Assembly: GCF_001757355.1 (NCBI RefSeq) | Contig: NZ_MINO01000035.1 | Location: forward strand, 1 to 41,875 | DNA length: 41,875 nt | Source of the DNA: Sphingobium phenoxybenzoativorans | GTDB lineage: Bacteria > Pseudomonadota > Alphaproteobacteria > Sphingomonadales > Sphingomonadaceae | Reading direction: 5' to 3' | In this document: positions 24,289-31,919 of the stretch, one piece after another | Numbering within the stretch: the first letter of the stretch is position 1 | Layout: every line of letters starts with the position of its first letter | Program-made: the position numbers and the translations under genes | Notes under the pieces: model-generated | What the model saw: the letters and a program-made list of their open reading frames with translations, nothing else | Databases searched by the model: none | What the model was told of the DNA's origin: nothing

Positions 24289-25245
24289 ATGACCAGCGCA
24301 TTATTGGCCGGAGAAAGGATTTCCGGGTTCGGGTCGGTGCATGACGCGCCGGAACTACCCGCGGGCTTCACCGACATGTTCGAAAGCTATCGCATCAGGG
24401 CGGGGGACCTCCGCCTGCATGTGGTGATAGGCGGGGACGGCCCGCCGCTGCTGCTGCTCGCCGGCTGGCCGGAATGCTGGTATGCGTGGCACGCACTGAT
24501 GCCGGCGCTGGCCCGCAACTTCACGCTGATCGTCCCCGACCCGCGCGGGTCCGGCCTATCCGACAATCCGGATCATGGCTATGACGGCGATACGATGGCC
24601 GGGGACATGTTCGCGCTGATGGATGTTCTGGGGCACGCGCGTTTCGCCATGGTCGGCCATGATATTGGCGAATGGACCGCCTTCGCCATGGCCTCGCTGA
24701 AGCCGGAGCGGATTGTCCGGCTGGCGATCGGCGAGGCGATGGTCCCAGGCGTATCCCCGTCCCCGCCGCTGGTCAGCGACGACAGGCAGATCAGCGATTT
24801 TCTGTGGCACAAGAATTTCAACCGCGCGCGGGAGGTGAATGAGAAGCTGGTGTCGGGCCGGGAGGAGATTTATTTCGGCCATCAATTCGCGTCGAAGGCG
24901 GCCTCGCCGGACGCCGTTCCCGCCCATGCCCGGCAATTCTACATCCAGTTGATGCGCGATCCGGCCAATCTGCGCAGCAGTTTCGAATATTATCGCGACC
25001 TTGACCTCACCATTCCCCAGAACAAGGCGCATGTCGCGCGGGGGAAATGGCCGATGCCGGTGCTGACTTTCGCGGGGGCCTGGGCGTGCGGCGACCTGAT
25101 CGCGCAGGAAATCGCGACGATGGCGGACGACCTGACATCGGTGGTGGTTCCCGAATGCGGGCATTTCGTGCCGGAGGAGAAACCCGCCGCGCTTCTGGCC
25201 GCGCTGGAGCCGTTTCTGGAGCCATATGCCCGCGGCCAGGACTGA
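24289..25245 (+). CDS. Alpha/beta hydrolase with Asp nucleophile (epoxide hydrolase / dehalogenase-like)
   Basis: A 318-residue soluble enzyme. The nucleophile elbow is GHDIGEW with Asp125, so it belongs with epoxide hydrolases and haloacid/haloalkane dehalogenases rather than serine esterases. IVPDPRGSGLSDNP (81-94) is the usual strand-loop, and the catalytic His is in ECGHFVPEE (about H292). The oxyanion motif normally written HGxP is here AGWP (58-61): the first His is replaced by Ala, which is uncommon and could alter specificity. No signal peptide. ATG 24289 has AGAGGAAA about ten bases ahead. The substrate is unknown, and it stands alone between a tRNA and small genes. Confidence 0.85.
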   Translation: MTSALLAGERISGFGSVHDAPELPAGFTDMFESYRIRAGDLRLHVVIGGDGPPLLLLAGWPECWYAWHALMPALARNFTLIVPDPRGSGLSDNPDHGYDGDTMAGDMFALMDVLGHARFAMVGHDIGEWTAFAMASLKPERIVRLAIGEAMVPGVSPSPPLVSDDRQISDFLWHKNFNRAREVNEKLVSGREEIYFGHQFASKAASPDAVPAHARQFYIQLMRDPANLRSSFEYYRDLDLTIPQNKAHVARGKWPMPVLTFAGAWACGDLIAQEIATMADDLTSVVVPECGHFVPEEKPAALLAALEPFLEPYARGQD

Positions 25246-25352
25246 TCACAGGACTGGCCCCAGCACTGACCATTGCCGGATGGCGTAACGGAACGATAAG
25301 GCCGTTGCGGACTTCTCAGACTGCGGGACATCATGCCATCCGGGGAGACATT

Positions 25353-25574
25353 ATGAAGGGTCTGCTGAAATTAGGGGCGATCGGGCTGTTCTCGGCCTTC
25401 CTGTTCCGCCTGCTCAACAAGGTCAGCGAGATGGCGGAGGAGCCGAAGCCTTATCCGTCGATCCGCGACGCCGGGCCGGAATATCAGGAAGGGATAGACG
25501 CCAAGGACTGGGATCTGGTCGACGAGCAATCGGACGAATCCTTTCCGGCCAGCGATCCGCCCGGAAATTACTGA
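25353..25574 (+). CDS. Small conserved protein with one helix and an SFPASDPP motif
   Basis: A 73-residue protein. An N-terminal hydrophobic segment (LLKLGAIGLFSAFLFRLL, 4-21) could be a membrane anchor. The tail is acidic and ends DEQSDESFPASDPPGNY; the E-S-F-P-A-S-D-P-P motif is seen at the ends of many small proteobacterial proteins of unknown role. The start is supported by GGGGAG six bases ahead, which rules out the longer open frame that begins inside the hydrolase gene. It precedes, tail to tail, another very small gene. Confidence 0.75.
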   Translation: MKGLLKLGAIGLFSAFLFRLLNKVSEMAEEPKPYPSIRDAGPEYQEGIDAKDWDLVDEQSDESFPASDPPGNY

Positions 25575-25579
25575 ACCGG

Positions 25580-25798
25580 CTATTGAACGTCGCGTGAGGA
25601 CGCCATGGCCTGGCGCAGCGTGCGCAGGTCAAGCACGCCCTGTCCCTGGCCCGGTTCGCGGCGGCGGCGCATCGCCTCCACCCGGTCGATCAGCGCGCTG
25701 ATCGGCTGCGCGGGCGCGGACGCCCGCCCCGGATTGAGCAGGAGTTGCCGGTGGATATTCTGGCTCACATGAAACAGCGCGTCCTGCAGATAATCCAT
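25580..25798 (-). CDS. Small hypothetical protein
   Basis: A 72-residue soluble protein, helical in character (MDYLQDALFHVSQNIHRQLLLN...ISALIDRVEAMRRRREPGQGQG), basic in the middle. It was not recognised. ATG 25798 has AAAGGACGAG ahead; the frame is open to 25852. The stop is 5 nt from the stop of the convergent small gene at 25353-25574. Confidence 0.6.
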   Translation of the reverse strand: MDYLQDALFHVSQNIHRQLLLNPGRASAPAQPISALIDRVEAMRRRREPGQGQGVLDLRTLRQAMASSRDVQ

Positions 25799-25883
25799 GA
25801 TCGCTCGTCCTTTGGATGATGGACGATCTTTAGCGAAACCATGGTTAAGCAACGGTTAGCGCGCTGTCCCCGGCAGAGAGGAA

Positions 25884-26117
25884 TCAGTCGCGCGGACGGC
25901 GCTTTTTCTTGCCGTCATTGTCGCCGATGATCGCGCCGGCGGTGCCGCCGATGATCGCGCCTTCGGTGGTGCCAAGGCCGGTCGCGCTCCCGACGACCGC
26001 GCCGCCCGCGCCGCCGATCAGGCCGCCGCGCGTCGCCCCGCGCGAACAGGCGCTAAGGGCCAGGGCAGAGCCTGCGATCACGGTTATCAGGACAAGCTTG
26101 GATGAAATGGGGCGCAT
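25884..26117 (-). CDS. Small lipoprotein with glycine-zipper (17 kDa antigen-like) segment
   Basis: A 77-residue outer-membrane lipoprotein precursor. The signal peptide is MRPISSKLVLITVIAGSALA and the lipobox LSAC sets the lipidated Cys at about residue 24. It is followed by a glycine zipper, GGLIGGAGGAVVGSATG...GAIIGGTAGAIIG, of the kind found in the Rickettsia 17 kDa antigen family, and a basic KKKRRPRD tail. SD GAAGGAGA is seven bases before ATG 26117, which excludes the longer open frame. It would be a substrate of Lgt (19680-20546). Confidence 0.88.
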   Translation of the reverse strand: MRPISSKLVLITVIAGSALALSACSRGATRGGLIGGAGGAVVGSATGLGTTEGAIIGGTAGAIIGDNDGKKKRRPRD

Positions 26118-26316
26118 AGAGTGTCTCCTTCGATCCTGACCGAACGGCTTCCCGCTACGCGCGTTCCCGTCCCGCCTGTTACATTTGATTGCTCGACCTC
26201 CTGCCCCCTCATTCCTGCCCCTTCCGGCAACGATGGAGAGCCGGGATGCAAAGCCAACGGCATCGCGCGGGTGCCCCGCGCCGCCTATCATCGGCAAAAC
26301 TGAGTCTGGAGCTGGA

Positions 26317-27801
26317 ATGCCTGAAGCCCTTGCGCAAACGACCGCTGGTCCGGTGCGCGGCACGACCGGAGGAGGCGTCACCCGTTTCCTCGGCATCCCC
26401 TATGCCGCGCCGCCCGCCGGTCCGCTGCGATTTGCAAAGCCGCAGCCGCCCGCCGCATGGGCGGAGGTGCGCGACACCACCACTCCCGGCCCCAACGCGC
26501 CGCAGAAGATCAGGGGCGTGCCCGGCCTCGACGTCATCCCGCTGGTCGGCGGCGGCTGGCAAGCCGGCGACGACTATCTGACGCTCAACATCTGGCGTCC
26601 GGCGGCGGAGACCATCGGCGCGCCGGTGATGGTGTTCATTCATGGCGGCGGCTTCGTGCTGGGCAGCAAGGATGCGGCGGTTCAGGACGGATCGGCCTTC
26701 GCCCTCGACGGCATACTATTCGTCGCGATTAATTACCGGCTGGGGACGGAGGGGTTTCTGCCCATTCCGGGCATCCCCACCAATCTGGGTCTGCGCGACC
26801 AGATCGCCGCGCTGGAATGGGTGCAGCAAAATGCCGCCGCCTTTGGCGGAGACCCGGCCAACGTCACCGTCTTTGGCGAATCCGCCGGGGCCATGTCGGT
26901 CGCCAATCTGGTGGCGTCGCCGCTGGCCAGGGGCCTGTTCCGCCGGGCCATCGTGCAGAGCGGCCACGGCGGCATGACACGCGACATCGATGTGGCGCAG
27001 CGGCTGGTCCGCAAGCTGGCGAAGCTGCTGAAAATCACGCCCGACCTTGCCGGGTTCGCCAGCGTCGCACCCGGTGACATGCTGGACGCGCTGGAGAAGG
27101 TATCCGCTCCAACGACGCGCATCGACCTGCGCGACGCGGACGGGCGTGAACCGGTGTTCGGCATCAGCCGCTTCGTGCCGGTGCATGGCGACGATGTGCT
27201 GCCGGTCAAACCCCTTGCCGCACTGGCGGACGGCGCGGGCGCGGATGTCGACCTGCTGATCGGCACCAATGCGGAAGAAATGAATCTCTATTTCGTGCCG
27301 ACCGGCGTGCGGGACAGGATCGGCCGCCTGCTCTCCACCTATGTCCTGCACCGGTCTCAGCCGCAGGCGCGCAAGGTGCTGAAAGCCTATGGCATGGGCG
27401 CAAAGGGCGTGAAGCCCGGCCATGCCTTCACCCGCGCGCTGCACGATCTGGTGTTCCGCTGGCCCGCCCGCCGCTTTGCGGAGGAGCATCGCGGCCGCAC
27501 GCATATGTATGAGCTGGAATGGGGTTCGCCGCGCTACGGCGGACAGCTTGGCGCATGCCATGCGATGGAATTGCCCTTCATATTCGACACGCTGGCCAGC
27601 GTGACCGGGCCGGAAGGATTAGTCGGCGAAAACCCGCCGCAGGGCCTGGCCGACCGGGTTCACCGCATATGGGTCGACTATGCCCGGACCGGCGCGCTCC
27701 CCTGGGCGGAGTTCACGCGGGACCAGCGCACTGTCTACCAGCTCGAACGCGGCGAGGCGGTGCAGGAGCCGGTCATGCCGGCGGCGCCGTTTCTACCATA
27801 A
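26317..27801 (+). CDS. Type B carboxylesterase
   Basis: A 494-residue alpha/beta hydrolase of the carboxylesterase type B/cholinesterase family. Visible are TRFLGIPYAAPPAGPLRF (22-39), the oxyanion HGGGFVLG (109-116), the nucleophile Ser189 in FGESAGAMS, an acidic member probably in IGTNAEEMN, and the catalytic His in GACHAMELPF (about H417). The missing cysteine pair and lack of signal peptide suggest a cytoplasmic enzyme. ATG 26317 has GGAG six bases ahead, so the longer open frame from 26185 is unlikely. Substrates may be lipophilic esters; nothing in the sequence fixes them. It is divergent from the small lipoprotein gene. Confidence 0.92.
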   Translation: MPEALAQTTAGPVRGTTGGGVTRFLGIPYAAPPAGPLRFAKPQPPAAWAEVRDTTTPGPNAPQKIRGVPGLDVIPLVGGGWQAGDDYLTLNIWRPAAETIGAPVMVFIHGGGFVLGSKDAAVQDGSAFALDGILFVAINYRLGTEGFLPIPGIPTNLGLRDQIAALEWVQQNAAAFGGDPANVTVFGESAGAMSVANLVASPLARGLFRRAIVQSGHGGMTRDIDVAQRLVRKLAKLLKITPDLAGFASVAPGDMLDALEKVSAPTTRIDLRDADGREPVFGISRFVPVHGDDVLPVKPLAALADGAGADVDLLIGTNAEEMNLYFVPTGVRDRIGRLLSTYVLHRSQPQARKVLKAYGMGAKGVKPGHAFTRALHDLVFRWPARRFAEEHRGRTHMYELEWGSPRYGGQLGACHAMELPFIFDTLASVTGPEGLVGENPPQGLADRVHRIWVDYARTGALPWAEFTRDQRTVYQLERGEAVQEPVMPAAPFLP

Positions 27802-27807
27802 TCCAGC

Positions 27808-27833
27808 CCGTTCGGGCTGAGCCTGTCGAAGCC
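27808..27833 (+). repeat. REP-like repeat copy
   Basis: Same 26-bp unit as at 21625-21650 (CCGTTCGGGCTGAG + CCTGTCGAAGCC), six bases after the carboxylesterase stop, and followed 37 nt later by the second 66-bp element. Confidence 0.75.
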
Positions 27834-27870
27834 TCTTTGGGAGTTCGCCTTGATCAACCGAACACGAAAC

Positions 27871-27936
27871 GTGCTCCTGCGAAAGCAGGAGCCCAGTCCC
27901 GCCGTCTAAACTGGGCTCCTGCCTTCGCAGGAGCAC
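27871..27936. repeat. 66-bp cruciform-capable element, copy 2
   Basis: Hairpins CTCCTGC-GAAA-GCAGGAG (27874-27891) and CTCCTGC-CTTC-GCAGGAG (27916-27933) are separated by a 24-nt centre. The arms, GTGCTCCTGCGAAAG... and ...CTTCGCAGGAGCAC, are inverted with a single mismatch over about 27 bp. It has the same length and layout as 21668-21733; the central bases differ. Confidence 0.75.
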
Positions 27937-27984
27937 GCGTTGATCTGAATGGCGCAGACGAATGCAAGTCATAGGGACCGTTTT

Positions 27985-28746
27985 ATGTACCTGAACCGCC
28001 TGAAACTCACCGGCCGCACCGCACTGGTCACTGGCGGCGCGAGCGGCATCGGGCTTGCCTGTGTCGAGGCGCTGGCGGAGCTTGGCGCGCATGTGACCAT
28101 CGCGGACCTGAACCCGGCGTCGATCGACGCCGCGAAGCAGGAGATGGCGGCGAAAGGCTATGCCGTGGGCGGTGCCGTCATGGATGTGACCGACTCCGCA
28201 CGGGTAACGCAAGTCGCAGACCAGCTTGGCCTCATCGACATCCTCGTGAACAATGCCGGCATCGCCCGCAGCGAAACCCCGGCCGAGACGGTCGCCGACG
28301 AACATTGGCTCAACGTCATCGACGTCAACCTCAACGGCACCTTCTGGTGCGCGCGCGCCTTTGGTCGTCACATGCTGGCGGCGGGCAAGGGCAGCATCGT
28401 CAATGTCGGATCGATGAGCGGCTTCATCGTCAACCGGCCGCAGGAGCAGAGCTATTATAACGCATCGAAAGCGGCGGTGCATCAGCTCACCCGGTCGCTG
28501 GCGGCAGAGTGGGCCAGCAGGGGTGTGCGGGTGAATGCGGTCGCGCCGACCTATATCCGAACCCCGCTGAACGAATTTGCCGACAAGGAAGGGGCGATGT
28601 ATCGCCGCTGGATCGATTCCACGCCGATGGCGCGGCTGGGCGAGGTGGAGGAAGTGGCGTCGGTCGTCGCCTTCCTCGCCTCCGATGCCGCCAGCCTGAT
28701 GACAGGGAGCATAGTGCTTGCAGACGGCGGCTACACCTGCTGGTGA
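27985..28746 (+). CDS. Short-chain dehydrogenase/reductase, probable polyol or sugar dehydrogenase
   Basis: A 253-residue classical SDR. The cofactor motif is TGGASGIG (16-23) with Asp41 (IADLN) favouring NAD(H); NNAG is at 89-92; the catalytic Ser143/145, Tyr158 and Lys162 lie in VGSMSG and SYYNASK. The C-terminal FLASDAASLMTGSIVLADGGYTCW is typical of the polyol/arabinitol-xylulose type, and the neighbouring fructokinase fits oxidation of a hexitol to a ketose. The substrate is inferred. ATG 27985 has AGGGA about seven bases ahead; the next gene starts 1 nt after the stop, so they form an operon. Confidence 0.88.
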   Translation: MYLNRLKLTGRTALVTGGASGIGLACVEALAELGAHVTIADLNPASIDAAKQEMAAKGYAVGGAVMDVTDSARVTQVADQLGLIDILVNNAGIARSETPAETVADEHWLNVIDVNLNGTFWCARAFGRHMLAAGKGSIVNVGSMSGFIVNRPQEQSYYNASKAAVHQLTRSLAAEWASRGVRVNAVAPTYIRTPLNEFADKEGAMYRRWIDSTPMARLGEVEEVASVVAFLASDAASLMTGSIVLADGGYTCW

Positions 28747-28747
28747 C

Positions 28748-29644
28748 ATGAACGATGGTCAGACCCCGCTGCTGGCGGGCGTGGAGCTTGGCGGCACAAA
28801 GATCATCTGCATTCTGGGCACGGGGCCGGAAGATGTGCGCGAGCGCGTCGAGCTGCCGACGGGAGCGCCAGACGCGACGCTGGCCGCCATCGCCGATGTG
28901 CTGGCGCGCTGGGACTATGCAGCGCTGGGCATCGGCACCTTCGGCCCGGTCGATCTTGATCCCGCCTCGCCCACCTATGGCTTTATCACCAACACGCCCA
29001 AGCCCGGCTGGCAGGGCACGCCCCTGCTTGGCCTCGCCTCCGGCCGCCCGGTCGCCATCGACACGGACGTTAATGGCGCGGCGCTGGCCGAGGGCCTTTG
29101 GGGTGGCGCGCAGGGGCTGACGAGCTGGGCCTATATCACCGTCGGCACCGGCATCGGCGTGGGCAGCATCGTCGCGGGCCAGCCGCTCCGGGGCCTTGGC
29201 CATTCGGAGGCGGGGCATGTCCGCGTTTCCCGCGTGCCCGGCGACAGCTTCCCCGGCACTTGCCCGTTCCACGGCGATTGCGTGGAGGGTCTGGCGAACG
29301 GCCCGTCGATAGAGGCGCGCGCCGGGATGCGCGGCCGGGATATTCCGCTGGATCATGAGGCATGGGCCTTCGCCGCCGACGCCCTGGCGATCCTGTGCCA
29401 TGGCCTCGTTTTCACCAGCCTGCCGCAACGAATCCTGATGGGCGGCGGCGTGGCGATGGGCCAGCCGCAGATGCTGCCGATGATCCGCGCGCGCCTGATC
29501 GAGAGCCTGAACGGTTACTCCGCAGCCGCGCAGATTGCGGACAGGATGGACGATTATCTGGTGCATCCCGCCCTTGGCGCGGACGCCGGACCGCTGGGCG
29601 CACTGGCCCTCGCACAACAGGCTCTCGCCCGATCGGCCAACTGA
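28748..29644 (+). CDS. ROK-family fructokinase
   Basis: A 298-residue sugar kinase that phosphorylates a hexose, probably fructose, with ATP. The N-terminal phosphate loop GVELGGTKI (about 10-18), GTFGPVDLDP, DTDVNGAALAEG, GTGIGVG and the zinc site H-V-R-V-S-R...CPFHGDCVEG match bacterial ROK fructokinases (the H and three Cys residues form the structural Zn site). Spacing from the dehydrogenase stop is 1 nt, so translation is coupled. The pair is consistent with polyol to ketose to ketose phosphate. Specificity for fructose over mannose or glucose is inferred from the CPFHGDC pattern. Confidence 0.9.
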   Translation: MNDGQTPLLAGVELGGTKIICILGTGPEDVRERVELPTGAPDATLAAIADVLARWDYAALGIGTFGPVDLDPASPTYGFITNTPKPGWQGTPLLGLASGRPVAIDTDVNGAALAEGLWGGAQGLTSWAYITVGTGIGVGSIVAGQPLRGLGHSEAGHVRVSRVPGDSFPGTCPFHGDCVEGLANGPSIEARAGMRGRDIPLDHEAWAFAADALAILCHGLVFTSLPQRILMGGGVAMGQPQMLPMIRARLIESLNGYSAAAQIADRMDDYLVHPALGADAGPLGALALAQQALARSAN

Positions 29645-29679
29645 TCGCGCCGAACTGCACACCGGTTCGGACCCTTTTC

Positions 29680-29694
29680 ACCTTTCGGATAGGT
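29680..29694. promoter_or_regulatory. 15-bp palindromic operator, receptor site 1
   Basis: ACCTTTC-G-GATAGGT, 6 of 7 bases paired in each half. It lies about 120 bp before the TonB receptor start, centred 18 bp from site 2. It matches the two sites at 34836 and 34859. Probably bound by the GntR/FCD regulator of this cluster. Confidence 0.6.
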
Positions 29695-29697
29695 TTG

Positions 29698-29712
29698 ACC
29701 TGTCATATAGGT
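29698..29712. promoter_or_regulatory. 15-bp palindromic operator, receptor site 2
   Basis: ACCTGTC-A-TATAGGT, an imperfect copy of the same palindrome (5 of 7 positions paired). It overlaps TTGACC (29695-29700), a possible -35 box. Confidence 0.55.
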
Positions 29713-29808
29713 TCCTCCCTGACCAGTCCGGCATGGTCCGCGCTGGCGGGTACGAGAGTTGAGCAGCGATCCGATGCAAGCGGACGCGATATGCTCCTGG
29801 GAGGATGT

Positions 29809-31914
29809 ATGAATTTCAAGACTTTGCTCGTCGCCAGCGCTGCGTTCGTGAGTGCGATGCCCTTCGCCGCCGCGGCCCAGAGCGCCCCGGCCGGAGAAGA
29901 AGCATCCACCGACGAGATCGTCGTCACCGCCCGCAAGCGGCAGGAAAGTCTGCTCGACGTACCGATCGCGGTCTCGGCCGTGTCCGGCGACACGCTGGCG
30001 AAGCGCAACATCAATTCGGTGCGTGAGGCCGCCGTGCTGACGCCAGGCCTCAACATCTCCAGCGACGGCGCGGGCCGCGCCTTCGTCTCCATTCGCGGCG
30101 TCGGCGTGACGCTGGTGCAGACGGTGCAGCCGGGCGTCGGCCTGTTCATCGACGGCATCTACCGGCCCAACACCGCCTATCTCAACAACCCGCTGCTCGA
30201 CGTCGAGCGGATCGAGGTGCTGCGCGGACCGCAGGGCACGCTCTACGGCAAGAATACGCTGGGCGGCGCGATCAACGTCATCACCCGCCAGCCCGGCAAT
30301 GAATTCGAGGCGCGTGGCCAGGCAAGCTATGCGGGGCCGGACGATAGCTGGCTGGTCTCCGGCTCCGTGTCCGCGCCCATCGTGCAGGACAGACTGGCAA
30401 TCCGCATCGGGGCATCGCATCGCCAGCAGCAGGGGTTCATCAACAACATCGTCGCTGGCGGCAAATCGAACAGCTTCAACACGGATTCGGTCAGCGGCAC
30501 GCTGCGCTTCACGCCGGGCAATGATGTCGTCGTCGCGGTGAACGGCTATTATGACTGGGTGAAGGGCCACAACACGCCCTATGCCCGCGTCACTGGCCCG
30601 ACCGACTACCAGCGCACCAACCAGTTCAACACGACCGGCACGACCACGTACAAATATCGCGGCATCAACGGCCGGATCGAGGCGCCGATCGATGCCATCA
30701 ATACCAAGGTGACTTTGCTCGCCGCCTATGACGCGCGGGACACCAATTCGCCCAATTCGGACGGCGACTTCGGCCCGCTGGACGCGGTGCGGCTGAGCGG
30801 TACGGACCGGCTGCGCACCAAGACGGTCGAGCTGCGCTTCGACACGACGATCAGCGACACGCTCTCCACCCTGTTCGGCCTGTTCTACAGCCGCGAGACG
30901 TTCGACGCCGATGCGCTCACCAACATCCTGCTGCTCAATCGTTCGGTGCGCCAGATCGACCGGCGCGTCGGCGACACCTATGCCGCCTTCGGCACCATAT
31001 TCTGGAAACCGAACCCGGACTGGGAAGTCGCGCTCGGCCTGCGGTACGATCATGAGGATCGCAAGGCGACCGGAACGATCGCGGGCTTCGCCATTCCGCC
31101 CGCCGCCATCAAGTCCAACGAGGTCGAGCCGCGCCTGTCCATCACCCGCCACTGGAATTCGCGGCTGATGAGCTACGCCTCGGCCGCGCGGGGCTATCGC
31201 GGCGGCGGCTTCAACGCCCCCAACGCGCCACTGCGCACCTATCAGGGCGACTCCGCATGGACCTATGAGATCGGCACCAAATATGCCTCGCCTACCTTCA
31301 ACCTGTCGGGCGACATCTTCTACAGCGATTACAAACATTATATCGGGCTGAACTCGATCGCGCCTGCGGTGCCTGCGGGCCTCGTCACGGTCGACCTCAA
31401 CGCCGGCAGCGTCGAAAGCTATGGCGCGGAGCTGGAGGCGCTGGTCCGCCCGACAACACAGTGGTCGATCTCTGCTGGCCTAACCTATATGCACGCCCGC
31501 TTGACCGACGCCTCGGAATATACGGCGGTCACCGGCCGCACCCTGTCGAGCGATCATCTGACCTTCCAGCCCGACTGGATGTATAATGTCAGCACCGATT
31601 ATGTGGTGCCGCTGGGCGACAACAAGGTCACCTTCAACGCCAGCCTGAACGGCAAGGGCAAGCGCCTCGCCGCAACGCTCAACCAGACGACCCCAACCTT
31701 CCTGAAGGGTTATACGGTGGTCAACGGGTCTATCACCTTCGCCACGGCGGGCGGGATGGAGTTCGCGGTGTTCGGCAACAACCTGTTCAACAAGAAATAT
31801 TATGAAAGCTATATCGAGCGGACGACGCTGGCCCTCGCCGGCCTGCCCGCGTCCGACCTGGGCATCATAGGCGATCTGCGCCGCTACGGCGTCCGCGCCA
31901 GCTTCCGGTTCTAG
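29809..31914 (+). CDS. TonB-dependent outer-membrane receptor
   Basis: A 701-residue receptor. A signal peptide (MNFKTLLVASAAFVSAMPFAAAAQ) is followed by a TonB box-like segment (DEIVVTARKR), the plug domain (about 45-160: LDVPIAVSAVSGDTL, SIRGVG, VERIEVLRGPQGTLYGKNTLGGAINVIT) and a long beta-barrel ending RYGVRASFRF. It energises uptake of a large or scarce solute across the outer membrane, here presumably the substrate of this cluster. ATG 29809 has GGGAGGA four to six bases ahead; the frame is open far upstream through the fructokinase gene but without coding character. No N-terminal STN signalling domain is present, so it is not a FecA-type partner of the fecR gene in this window. Confidence 0.94.
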   Translation: MNFKTLLVASAAFVSAMPFAAAAQSAPAGEEASTDEIVVTARKRQESLLDVPIAVSAVSGDTLAKRNINSVREAAVLTPGLNISSDGAGRAFVSIRGVGVTLVQTVQPGVGLFIDGIYRPNTAYLNNPLLDVERIEVLRGPQGTLYGKNTLGGAINVITRQPGNEFEARGQASYAGPDDSWLVSGSVSAPIVQDRLAIRIGASHRQQQGFINNIVAGGKSNSFNTDSVSGTLRFTPGNDVVVAVNGYYDWVKGHNTPYARVTGPTDYQRTNQFNTTGTTTYKYRGINGRIEAPIDAINTKVTLLAAYDARDTNSPNSDGDFGPLDAVRLSGTDRLRTKTVELRFDTTISDTLSTLFGLFYSRETFDADALTNILLLNRSVRQIDRRVGDTYAAFGTIFWKPNPDWEVALGLRYDHEDRKATGTIAGFAIPPAAIKSNEVEPRLSITRHWNSRLMSYASAARGYRGGGFNAPNAPLRTYQGDSAWTYEIGTKYASPTFNLSGDIFYSDYKHYIGLNSIAPAVPAGLVTVDLNAGSVESYGAELEALVRPTTQWSISAGLTYMHARLTDASEYTAVTGRTLSSDHLTFQPDWMYNVSTDYVVPLGDNKVTFNASLNGKGKRLAATLNQTTPTFLKGYTVVNGSITFATAGGMEFAVFGNNLFNKKYYESYIERTTLALAGLPASDLGIIGDLRRYGVRASFRF

Positions 31915-31919
31915 GGCCG

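Noticed and set aside
27936..27985. A fifth copy of the 15-bp palindrome before the SDR gene
   Set aside because: Only scattered half-matches (CATAGGG); no paired halves at the right spacing.
29554..31338. A 594-codon minus-strand frame over the fructokinase end and TonB receptor
   Set aside because: No recognisable motif or SD; the plus-strand receptor explains the sequence fully.
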